Below are positions 1 to 6,201 of a stretch of 12,392 nt of DNA, in pieces. Source of the DNA: Eubacteriales bacterium. Lineage in GTDB: Bacteria > Bacillota_A > Clostridia > Christensenellales > Aristaeellaceae. Made by a program: the position numbers and the translations under genes. The stretch spans positions 1-12,392 of the forward strand of contig JAQUXV010000044.1 of NCBI GenBank assembly GCA_028692205.1, given 5' to 3'. Position 1 is the stretch's first letter; each line of letters begins with the position of its first letter. Under the pieces are notes generated by a model, which saw nothing but the letters and a program-made list of their open reading frames with translations, did not search any database and was not told the origin of the DNA.

Positions 1-421
1 GCTGGGCATGGATGTTAAGTTCACCGGCGGCGACGGCATCTCCAACATCACCGGTTCCATCAGCGACAAGAGCCTGCTGGTGAACATGTATTATTCCGAT
101 CACTTCTCCAACAGCGCCGACAGCGAATTGGTGCAGAAGTATCTGGCCGACTATCAGGCGATGTACGGTGAAATGCCCTCCATCTCCTTCTCCGCCACCG
201 CGTACGATGCGGCGAAAGTGCTCTGCAGCGCGATTGCGTCCGTAGGCGACCCCACCAACTCCGCCGCGATTGTGGAAGCCATCAAGAACAGCTCCACCGA
301 GGGTGTGACCGGCGTGATCACGTTTGACGATCACAACGATCCCATCAAGAGCGCGTTCATCCTCAACTACGATGCGGAAGGCAACCAGGTCTTCGTGAAG
401 CAGCAGGCCCCGCAGGAATAA
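1..421 (+). CDS. livK: Branched-chain amino acid ABC transporter substrate-binding protein (3' part)
   Basis: This is the C-terminal end (about 140 residues) of a periplasmic-binding-protein type I solute receptor. The reading frame is open from the left window edge and stops with TAA at 419-421, so the start, signal peptide and first lobe lie outside. The visible part has the usual LivK C-terminal pattern: an FSATAYDA helix segment, an AIVEAIKNS helix, then GVTGVITFDDHNDPIKSAF, the strand-loop typical of Peripla_BP_6 proteins. In the family this extracytoplasmic protein captures leucine, isoleucine, valine or related hydrophobic amino acids and delivers them to the LivH/LivM permease. The downstream genes on the same strand are livH, livM-livG and livF, which fits the full importer. 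The exact ligand cannot be read from this fragment, and related receptors bind other amides or amino acids. Confidence 0.9.
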   Translation, partial: LGMDVKFTGGDGISNITGSISDKSLLVNMYYSDHFSNSADSELVQKYLADYQAMYGEMPSISFSATAYDAAKVLCSAIASVGDPTNSAAIVEAIKNSSTEGVTGVITFDDHNDPIKSAFILNYDAEGNQVFVKQQAPQE

Positions 422-431
422 GTTCATATTT

Positions 432-466
432 TGAAAGAGGGCCGGGCTGGCCGCCGCCCTCTTTCA
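432..466 (+). terminator. Hairpin just after livK (11-bp stem)
   Basis: TGAAAGAGGGC (432-442) pairs perfectly with GCCCTCTTTCA (456-466) around a 13-nt GC-rich loop, starting 11 nt after the livK stop. No clean U-tract follows, so it is more likely a 3'-end-stabilising or partial-termination hairpin than a full terminator. Such structures behind binding-protein genes are known to raise the binding protein's mRNA level over that of the membrane components; that role here is inference. Confidence 0.6.
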
Positions 467-513
467 GCCCTTTCCGGAGAGGCATTTTTGCATGCCTTTC
501 CGGAAAGGGCTGA
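464..513 (+). repeat. 22-bp inverted repeat between livK and livH
   Basis: TCAGCCCTTTCCGGA (464-478) pairs with TCCGGAAAGGGCTGA (499-513). Inside it, after one G-U pair, AGGCAT (480-485) pairs with ATGCCT (492-497) around a 6-nt loop TTTTGC. This gives about 22 continuous pairs. It shares three bases with the preceding hairpin, so the two stems compete at their edge. The downstream sequence is AT-rich (GATGCTATATTTC) but is not a classical U-run. Confidence 0.75.
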
Positions 514-861
514 TGCTATATTTCAACCCGGACAACTGCCTGCGCGGGAAACATTTGTGTGTCCTCCCGCCGAACGGCGTTCGTTAAGGGTGCATTCACC
601 CTGCCCCCGGCCTCGGGAGCTGTTTTTCAATACCTGGACGCATCTTCAGACGGAAGATGAGCCTGTTTTCCGCAACAGGTAACGGATCATCGCGCATGGC
701 TGCGTCGGCACTTTATCATCAGGTCGGAAGAAGTGCGAAACCGAATGCGAACAGGTTTGGAAACTGCGAGGATTGAACCGGAGGCTTGCCGTATAACGGT
801 GTGTAGTAACGCGGCGGAGCTATGCCTGTGCGCGCGTGGAAGAAGGATGGTGGGATAATCC
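514..861 (+). other. Rest of the livK-livH gap: no gene seen, several small hairpins
   Basis: No convincing coding region or promoter was found in these 348 bases. Small perfect dyads are present: AGGGTG-CATT-CACCCT near 588-603, CATCTTC/GAAGATG near 642-660, and CCTGTT/AACAGG near 662-680. They suggest a structured mRNA leader ahead of livH. A TTGAAC/TATAAC pair near 773-797 is spaced only 13 nt and was not accepted as a promoter. An open frame at 431-682 begins inside the hairpins, has no ribosome binding site and no recognisable sequence, so it is not called. Confidence 0.5.
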
Positions 862-1740
862 ATGGTGCTGTTCCTTAACCAGCTCATCAACGGCCTTGGA
901 ACCGGCGCAATTTACGCGCTGATTGCCCTTGGCTACACGATGGTGTATGGTATTGTAAAGCTGATCAACTTTGCCCACGGCGACATCATGATGGTCGGCG
1001 CCTATACGACGGTGATCCTGATGGTGGATCTGGGCATTGCTTTCCCGCTCGCAATGGCGGCTTCAATGCTTGTCAGCGTCATCATCGGCGTGGTCATTGA
1101 GCGCGTTGCTTACAAACCCCTTCGCGAAGCGCCCCGTATTTGCCCGTTGATTACGGCTATCGGCGTCAGCTACCTGCTGGAAAACAGCGCGCAGCTGCTG
1201 TTTTCGGCCAACCCGCGGCCCTTTCCGACCGTGTTCAAGGTAAATCCGATCACGATCGGCGAAGTCAGCATCAGCTTTGTTACGCTTCTGACGGTTGTGG
1301 TGGCGGTGTTGCTGATGGTGGGTTTGCAGTTTTTCGTGATGAAAAGCCGTTCCGGCAAGGCCATGCGCGCCGTAAGCGAGGACATCGGCGCTGCGAAACT
1401 GATGGGGATTAACGCAAACGTTACCATCTCCATGACGTTCGCCATCGGTTGCGCGCTGGCCGCGATCGGCGCAGCGCTGTACTGTATAGCATATCCCAGC
1501 GTTGCGCCTACCATGGGCGCCATGCCGGGCCTGAAAGCGTTCATCGCCGCAGTGCTGGGCGGCATCGGCATTCTGCCGGGCGCGATGGTGGGCGGTTTCA
1601 TCATGGGTATCGCCGAGAGCCTTACCAAGGGCTTCGTATCCACACAGCTCAGCGACGCGGTAGTGTACGGTATCCTGATTATCGTATTGCTGTTCAAGCC
1701 TTCGGGCCTGCTGGGACGCGTACAGCGCGAGAAGGTGTAA
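862..1740 (+). CDS. livH: Branched-chain amino acid ABC transporter permease LivH
   Basis: A 292-residue integral membrane protein of the BPD_transp_2 (LivH/LivM) family, one half of the inner-membrane channel of the importer. The N-terminus (FLNQLINGLGTGAIYALIAL followed by GYTMVYG and LINFAHGD) is the family hallmark and fixes the ATG at 862. Upstream Shine-Dalgarno support is modest (AAGGA at 843-847 is somewhat far; GGGA at 852-855 is closer). The cytoplasmic coupling loop (RAVSED, about residues 169-174, then AAKLMGIN) contacts the ATPase subunits in this family. About eight hydrophobic segments are visible and the length is normal. The next gene begins within a few bases of the TAA, so livH and livM-livG are almost certainly co-translated. 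Substrate specificity is inferred from family only. Confidence 0.95.
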   Translation: MVLFLNQLINGLGTGAIYALIALGYTMVYGIVKLINFAHGDIMMVGAYTTVILMVDLGIAFPLAMAASMLVSVIIGVVIERVAYKPLREAPRICPLITAIGVSYLLENSAQLLFSANPRPFPTVFKVNPITIGEVSISFVTLLTVVVAVLLMVGLQFFVMKSRSGKAMRAVSEDIGAAKLMGINANVTISMTFAIGCALAAIGAALYCIAYPSVAPTMGAMPGLKAFIAAVLGGIGILPGAMVGGFIMGIAESLTKGFVSTQLSDAVVYGILIIVLLFKPSGLLGRVQREKV

Positions 1741-1750
1741 GGTGAACGGC

Positions 1751-3622
1751 ATGAATAAAAAGCAAAGAACGTATCTGCTCAACCTTTCATTAATTGCGCT
1801 GGTCTATATCGTGATTGTATCTCTCATCAACAACGGCGCGATTAACAAGTATTATGCAAGCATCCTGATCATGATCGGCATCAACGTGATCATGACCGTA
1901 AGCTTAAACCTGACCACCGGCTTTTTGGGCGAACTGGCGCTGGGCCACGCGGGCTTTATGAGCGTGGGCGCGTTTACCGCGGGCATTATTACCAAATCGC
2001 TGGCGGCAAACGGATGGGTGCCGGTGGCGTACCTGCCGATATCGCTGCTTGCGGGCGGCATTCTGGCGGCGGTGATGGGCTTTATCATCGGCGTGCCTGC
2101 CCTTCGATTGAAGGGCGACTATCTGGCCATTATCACGCTGGGCTTCGGCGAAATTATCCGCGTGATTATCCAGAACCTGCAGATCACCGGCGGCGCCAGC
2201 GGTATCAGCCGCGTGCCGCGCGTAAACAACTTCTCGCTGACGTACTTTATTATGGTTGCCGTAATCGTCGTTATGTTCACGCTGGGGCGCTCACGCCATG
2301 GCCGCGCGATCATCTCCATTCGTGAAAACGCAGTGGCTTCCGAGGCGACCGGCGTATCGGTGACACGGTATAAGATTTTCGCATTCACCTTCGCGGCGTT
2401 CTTCGCGGGCATCGCGGGCGGCCTGTACGCCCACCAGATCGGCCGTATTTCCGCGGCGACGTTCGACTTTAACAAGTCCATTGAATATCTGGTGATGGTG
2501 GTGCTGGGCGGCATGGGCTCCATTACCGGCAGCATTATTGCGGCGACGGTACTAACCCTGCTTCCGGAACTGCTGCGTGAGTTTGCCGATTACCGGATGC
2601 TGCTGTACAGCCTTATGTTGATTCTGATGATGCTCTTCCGCCCCAAGGGATTGATGGGCACGGCGGAATTCTCCTTCGCGTTCGTTGGGAACCAGCTTTT
2701 CGGCTGGCTGAAACGGCGGTTGAAGCTGCCGGAGAAACCGCAGACGGTAGTGAGCAAAACTCATGTGACGCCGATTATGCCGGATGTTCCGGATTATCAG
2801 GTGTCCGAAGGCGAACCGGTGCTGGAAACCAAGCGCCTGGGTATTCGCTTTGGCGGCCTTCAGGCGGCCGAGGACGTAAACATCCGGCTAATGAATAACG
2901 AAATCGTCGGACTGATCGGGCCCAACGGCGCGGGCAAAACGACCGTGTTCAATATGTTGACCGGCGTATACCTGCCCACGAACGGTGATATCCAGCTGTT
3001 GGGCAAATCCGTCGTCGGCAAAAAAACCTACGAGATCGTTGAGAACGGCATCGCGAGAACCTTCCAGAATATCCGTCTGTTCAAGAGCATGACGGTGCTT
3101 GAAAATATCAAAATTGCGTTCCATACGCGGATGCACTATTCCGCGGCAGACGGTATATTCCGGCTTCCGCAGTATACGCGGGAAGAGGCGGGCATCGACC
3201 TGCGCGCCCGGGAAATACTGCGCGTGTTCAACATGGAAGCAAGCGCCGACCTGCCCGCGGATGGCCTGCCGTACGGCCAGCAGCGAAAGCTGGAAATCTG
3301 CCGCGCGTTGGCGACCAACCCCAAGCTGCTTTTGCTGGACGAACCTGCCGCCGGCATGAACCCCATCGAAACCAGAGAATTGATGGAAACGATCGGGATT
3401 ATCCGCGAGAAGTTTAACGTAACGGTTTTGCTGATCGAGCACGATATGAAGCTCGTTATGGGTATTTGCGAACGGATTTATGTGCTTAACTACGGCCGGA
3501 TTATCGCGGAAGGGAAACCCGCGGAGATTCGCAATAACCCCGAAGTGGTCAAGGCGTATCTTGGGCACAGCGACAGCGCGGCAAAACCCGTAAAGGAGGC
3601 GATTCCCGATGGCAATGCTTGA
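1751..3622 (+). CDS. livM-livG: Fused branched-chain amino acid ABC permease/ATPase LivM-LivG
   Basis: One uninterrupted frame encodes both the LivM permease (about residues 1-305) and the LivG ATPase (about 355-610), normally two genes. In the permease part, NLTTGFLGELALGHAGF and ALRLKGDYLAIITLGFGEI are LivM signatures, and RENAVASEATGVS is the ATPase-coupling loop. A charged linker (about 318-352) leads to the ABC domain, with Walker A GPNGAGKTT (390-398), a family-variant signature YGQQRKLE (from 508), Walker B LLLLDEP (D530, E531) and the switch histidine in IEHDM (H564). All catalytic residues are present. I chose the ATG at 1751 because AGGTGA (1740-1745) sits 5 nt upstream; a GTG at 1742 in the same frame is possible. 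The gene overlaps livF by 14 bp. Such fusions occur in some bacteria; no stop or frameshift marks the junction. Confidence 0.93.
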   Translation: MNKKQRTYLLNLSLIALVYIVIVSLINNGAINKYYASILIMIGINVIMTVSLNLTTGFLGELALGHAGFMSVGAFTAGIITKSLAANGWVPVAYLPISLLAGGILAAVMGFIIGVPALRLKGDYLAIITLGFGEIIRVIIQNLQITGGASGISRVPRVNNFSLTYFIMVAVIVVMFTLGRSRHGRAIISIRENAVASEATGVSVTRYKIFAFTFAAFFAGIAGGLYAHQIGRISAATFDFNKSIEYLVMVVLGGMGSITGSIIAATVLTLLPELLREFADYRMLLYSLMLILMMLFRPKGLMGTAEFSFAFVGNQLFGWLKRRLKLPEKPQTVVSKTHVTPIMPDVPDYQVSEGEPVLETKRLGIRFGGLQAAEDVNIRLMNNEIVGLIGPNGAGKTTVFNMLTGVYLPTNGDIQLLGKSVVGKKTYEIVENGIARTFQNIRLFKSMTVLENIKIAFHTRMHYSAADGIFRLPQYTREEAGIDLRAREILRVFNMEASADLPADGLPYGQQRKLEICRALATNPKLLLLDEPAAGMNPIETRELMETIGIIREKFNVTVLLIEHDMKLVMGICERIYVLNYGRIIAEGKPAEIRNNPEVVKAYLGHSDSAAKPVKEAIPDGNA

Positions 3623-4319
3623 AGTTAAGGACCTTAATGTATATTACGGCGCTATCCACGCCCTGCACGACGTGAGCTTCAACGTGGAAAAGGGGGAGAT
3701 CGTCACCCTGATCGGCGCCAATGGCGCGGGGAAAACATCCACGCTTCACGCGATTTCAAGGCTGATTCCGTATAAGAGCGGCAGCATCGCTTTCGGTGGG
3801 CAATCCATCAACGGGCTGGATGCGTATAAGCTGGTCGGCCGCGGCCTGTCGCAAGTACCGGAGGGACGCCGCATTTTCAGCGAGATGACGGTGCTGGAAA
3901 ATCTGGAAATGGGCGCGTACACACGAAAAAGCAAGAGCGAAACGCAGCAGGACCTGGAAATGGTATTCAGCCACTTCCCCAGGCTCAAGGAACGCGTGAA
4001 GCAGATGGCAGGCACGCTGTCCGGCGGCGAACAGCAGATGCTGGCGACCGCGCGCGCTTTGATGGCCCGACCGACGCTGCTGATGATGGATGAGCCTTCG
4101 ATGGGCCTTTCCCCAATTCTGGTTGAAGAAATATTCGCCATTATCCGGGATATCAACAAAGAGGGAACCACCATCCTGCTGGTGGAGCAGAATGCGCACA
4201 TGGCGCTCTCCATTGCCAATCGGGCTTACGTGCTGGAAACCGGCCGTATCATTATGGAAGGCAAAGCAAGCGACCTGTTGAACGATGAAAGCGTTAAAAA
4301 CGCCTATCTGGGAACCTGA
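3609..4319 (+). CDS. livF: Branched-chain amino acid ABC transporter ATPase LivF
   Basis: A 236-residue ABC ATPase that pairs with the LivG domain to power import. Walker A is GANGAGKT (36-43), the signature motif is LSGGEQQ (137-143), and Walker B is LLMMDEPS (D161, E162). The LLVEQNA segment replaces the usual histidine-loop motif, which is normal for LivF. YYGAIHALHDVSF at the N-terminus and the YVLETGRIIMEG C-terminal segment are also typical. The ATG at 3609 has AAGGAGG at 3593-3599, 9 nt upstream, and lies inside the end of livM-livG, which points to translational coupling. It is the last gene of the operon and is followed by an intrinsic terminator. Confidence 0.95.
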   Translation: MAMLEVKDLNVYYGAIHALHDVSFNVEKGEIVTLIGANGAGKTSTLHAISRLIPYKSGSIAFGGQSINGLDAYKLVGRGLSQVPEGRRIFSEMTVLENLEMGAYTRKSKSETQQDLEMVFSHFPRLKERVKQMAGTLSGGEQQMLATARALMARPTLLMMDEPSMGLSPILVEEIFAIIRDINKEGTTILLVEQNAHMALSIANRAYVLETGRIIMEGKASDLLNDESVKNAYLGT

Positions 4320-4346
4320 TTGAGCTCCACAGAAGAATAGTATTTG

Positions 4347-4386
4347 AACCGGGAACCGCAAACGCGGCTCCCGGTTATCTATTTTC
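4347..4386 (+). terminator. Intrinsic terminator of the liv operon
   Basis: AACCGGGA-A-CCGC (4347-4359) pairs with GCGG-C-TCCCGGTT (4364-4376), giving 12 pairs with one mismatch and a 4-nt loop AAAC. It is followed by ATCTATTTTCT. It lies 27 nt after the livF stop. Confidence 0.85.
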
Positions 4387-4539
4387 TGAAAAAGGACCGA
4401 CCGGCTTGTTACTTGCGCCGTAACGGGCGGTTATATCCACATGTGTACGCTTCTGCTGGTATGCGGCGGGGCTTGGCTTATCTGAACCGATTAACACAAG
4501 CTGAGCTTGCGTATATGAAGGAGTTTCGACAACGGTTTG

Positions 4540-4569
4540 AACCGGGAGCCGTGTTTGTAGCTCCCGGTT
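4540..4569. repeat. Second copy of the livF-terminator dyad, without U-tract
   Basis: AACCGGGAGC (4540-4549) pairs perfectly with GCTCCCGGTT (4560-4569) around a 10-nt loop. The stem is nearly the same as that of the liv terminator about 193 bp upstream, and the preceding TTTG is also shared, but no T-run follows on either strand. It may be a duplicated terminator remnant or an extragenic palindrome. The rest of the 4387-4858 gap holds no gene I can support. Confidence 0.65.
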
Positions 4570-4644
4570 TGCACATTTACATGGGAATTGAGAAGGCAAA
4601 AAGCGGTTTTGGAACAAAAAATCGGGTCGTATGAGCGGTTGCCG

Positions 4645-4672
4645 TTTTCATTTTCCGCTTTTTGGGTACAAT
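4645..4672 (+). promoter_or_regulatory. Candidate sigma-A promoter for hpf
   Basis: TTTTCA (4645-4650) and TACAAT (4667-4672) are separated by 16 nt. The -10 is a 5/6 match and the -35 a 4/6 match. Transcription would start near 4680 and leave a leader of about 180 nt before hpf. The leader contains an inverted repeat AGCGGTT/AACCGCT near 4685-4720. Confidence 0.45.
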
Positions 4673-4858
4673 ATCAGTAAGCGAAGCGGTTCATCAAAGC
4701 GTATGCAGGGGAAACCGCTCACGCCGTCGAAATTTATGTTAGCGAAACAAAATGAGGCCGCTGCCGAAAGGAGCGTGAATCCATTGGTGTACGCAAAGGA
4801 AAGCCTGTGCGACGACCAATGATCGTCACCTGATTATTTCGCAAAGGAGCAAAAAACG

Positions 4859-5401
4859 ATGAAGACCGTTATTACCGGTAAAAACATGACCGTATCCAAC
4901 GGTGTTTCCGAACGTGTTCTGAAAAAGATCAACAAAATGGAGCGCTATTTGAATCCGGACACCGAAATCCTTGTACGCCTGACCCGGGAGAAGAACAACC
5001 GCCGTACCTGCGAGATTACCGTCCCGTTCGAGGGGGTTGTGCTTAGGGCCGAGTCCAGCAGCGACGATAACCTTTACGTCAGCATTGACCAGGCGCTGGC
5101 GAAAGTGGAAAAGCAGATTCACAAACATCGCACCAAGCTGGGCAAGCGCATCCGCGAGGGCGCTTTCAAACCGACCGAGTTCGAGTATACCGAAGATTTC
5201 TGCGATGTTGTGGAAGACAACCGCAAAATCGTCAGAAATAAAACCTTCCCCGTACGCCCCATGTCGGTGGACGATGCCATTCTCCAGATGGAGCTGCTGG
5301 GGCATAGCTTTTTCGTATTCGTGAACATCGACACCGATCGCACAAATGTGCTTTACCTCCGCAAGGACGGCGATCTGGGCCTGCTGGAGCCGGAAAGCTG
5401 A
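4859..5401 (+). CDS. hpf: Ribosome hibernation promoting factor, long form
   Basis: A 180-residue protein with the two-domain layout of long HPF. An N-terminal S30AE domain (about 1-95, MKTVITGKNMTVSNGVSERV at the start, with the QALAKVEKQIHKHRTKL helix) binds the 30S decoding region. A C-terminal domain (about 127-178, with TFPVRPMSVDDAILQMELLG then FFVFVN) mediates dimerisation of two ribosomes into inactive 100S particles. The length matches the Firmicute long form, and the short-form-only E. coli type is excluded. The ATG at 4859 has AAAGGAG 9 nt upstream. The gene is followed after 48 nt by a small membrane protein on the same strand, so the two may be co-transcribed. In the family, expression rises in stationary phase or stress; the sequence shows only a weak candidate promoter upstream. 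Confidence 0.95.
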   Translation: MKTVITGKNMTVSNGVSERVLKKINKMERYLNPDTEILVRLTREKNNRRTCEITVPFEGVVLRAESSSDDNLYVSIDQALAKVEKQIHKHRTKLGKRIREGAFKPTEFEYTEDFCDVVEDNRKIVRNKTFPVRPMSVDDAILQMELLGHSFFVFVNIDTDRTNVLYLRKDGDLGLLEPES

Positions 5402-5449
5402 CGGCGGACATTATAACAAAAGGAATAACAAAGAGGAGAGAGAAGCGCC

Positions 5450-5806
5450 ATGCCAGATCCGAATGATGCGCTGGGGCCGGAAGGCAGCTATTACGAAGCG
5501 CAGGAGAAAGAAAAGAACCGTGCCAATGAACGAAAGTGGGATCAGTTCTATCCTATTTTCATTACCATTCTGTATCTGGTGCTGGGGGTATTCTTCCATT
5601 TGTGGCACCCGGCATGGCTGCTGTTCTTCACCATTCCATTATATTACATGAAGCCCAAGAACGCGGCGGAGCGCTGGCTTAACCCCGTTATGATCACGCT
5701 GATCTACCTTGTGCTTGGGTTCTTCTTCCACCTTTGGCATCCGGGCTGGCTGATTTTCCTGGCCATTCCCGCGGCGGGAATATTCAAAAAAGCGGATGCC
5801 AAGTAA
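5450..5806 (+). CDS. Small membrane protein with two WHP-W repeat units, function unknown
   Basis: A 118-residue protein that I cannot assign to a characterised function. A charged, soluble N-terminus (about 1-34, rich in E, K, N) is followed by two copies of a roughly 29-residue unit at residues 38-66 and 82-110. They are about 19/29 identical by eye, each reading YLVLG-x-FF-HLWHP-x-WL-x-F then IP, and are joined by a basic linker (MKPKNAAERW). Each unit is hydrophobic enough to form a transmembrane helix or re-entrant hairpin with a Trp-His-Pro turn. Similar WHPGW membrane units occur, from memory, as tails of small clostridial membrane or regulator proteins. The ATG follows GAGGAG (5433-5438) with a longish 11-nt spacing. 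It lies 48 nt after hpf and ends before a strong hairpin. There is no signal peptide and no catalytic motif. Confidence 0.85.
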   Translation: MPDPNDALGPEGSYYEAQEKEKNRANERKWDQFYPIFITILYLVLGVFFHLWHPAWLLFFTIPLYYMKPKNAAERWLNPVMITLIYLVLGFFFHLWHPGWLIFLAIPAAGIFKKADAK

Positions 5807-5822
5807 TTAGGAAAATTAAACC

Positions 5823-5856
5823 AACGGGGCGTCCGGCAGTTGCCGGACGCCCCGTT
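5823..5856. terminator. 16-bp perfect hairpin, probably bidirectional terminator
   Basis: AACGGGGCGTCCGGCA (5823-5838) is exactly complementary to TGCCGGACGCCCCGTT (5841-5856). On the plus strand it follows the small membrane protein by 16 nt but the tail is only GCGTTGTG. On the minus strand the tail is GGTTTAATTTTCC, a better U-tract. It sits between convergent transcription units, so it probably serves both. Confidence 0.75.
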
Positions 5857-6133
5857 GCGTTGTGAAGCCCCGATTTGTTTTATGACTTCAGAGGAGAAAA
5901 AGCATTGCAAGCGGGCATGGAGATTGCCGCTTATGCTCGCCGGTGTTTTGGTATCTTTGGCGGTGGCTTAAAACAGAAGGGCGTATTTCTATCTTGAGAA
6001 CAGATAAACCTTAGCTTTTGGCGGCAACGGAGGAATATGTTCTGTTGGGAGTGTTCGCATCACCCGGCGTAAATGGCGGGGTGATGGGGGATAACTGCAA
6101 AAAGCGCCCGTTAAGGCAAAGGAGTACAGGCAG
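5857..6133. other. Convergent intergenic stretch, no gene seen
   Basis: No coding region is supported here. One dyad is visible: CATCACCC (from 6059) pairs with GGGTGATG (ending near 6087) around a 12-13 nt loop, without a U-tract. An open frame from 6018 runs antisense into the ATPase gene and lacks a ribosome binding site, so it is not called. Confidence 0.5.
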
Positions 6134-6155
6134 AAAAGCCCGGCTGCCGCCGGGC
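6134..6155 (-). terminator. Intrinsic terminator of the P-type ATPase gene
   Basis: Read on the minus strand, GCCCGGC and GCCGGGC (6138-6144 and 6149-6155) form a 7-bp GC stem with a 4-nt loop, followed immediately by TTTTCTG. It lies about 46 nt beyond the ATPase stop codon. Confidence 0.8.
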
Positions 6156-6201
6156 AATGAGAAACGTTACAAACTGCTGTCTACTGTGAATGAATTGATA
6201 T

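Noticed and set aside
773..797. TTGAAC / TATAAC pair upstream of livH as a promoter
   Set aside because: The spacer is only 13 nt, too short for a sigma-A promoter.
1063..1782. Long open frame on the minus strand opposite livH
   Set aside because: Shadow of the livH codon pattern: no ribosome binding site, low-complexity H/R/D-rich product, and livH is clearly real.
2888..3568. Long minus-strand open frame opposite the LivG domain
   Set aside because: Antisense to a well-conserved ABC ATPase with intact motifs; product has no recognisable features.
4344..4634. 96-codon plus-strand open frame after livF
   Set aside because: Begins inside the liv terminator hairpin, has no ribosome binding site, and contains the second dyad.
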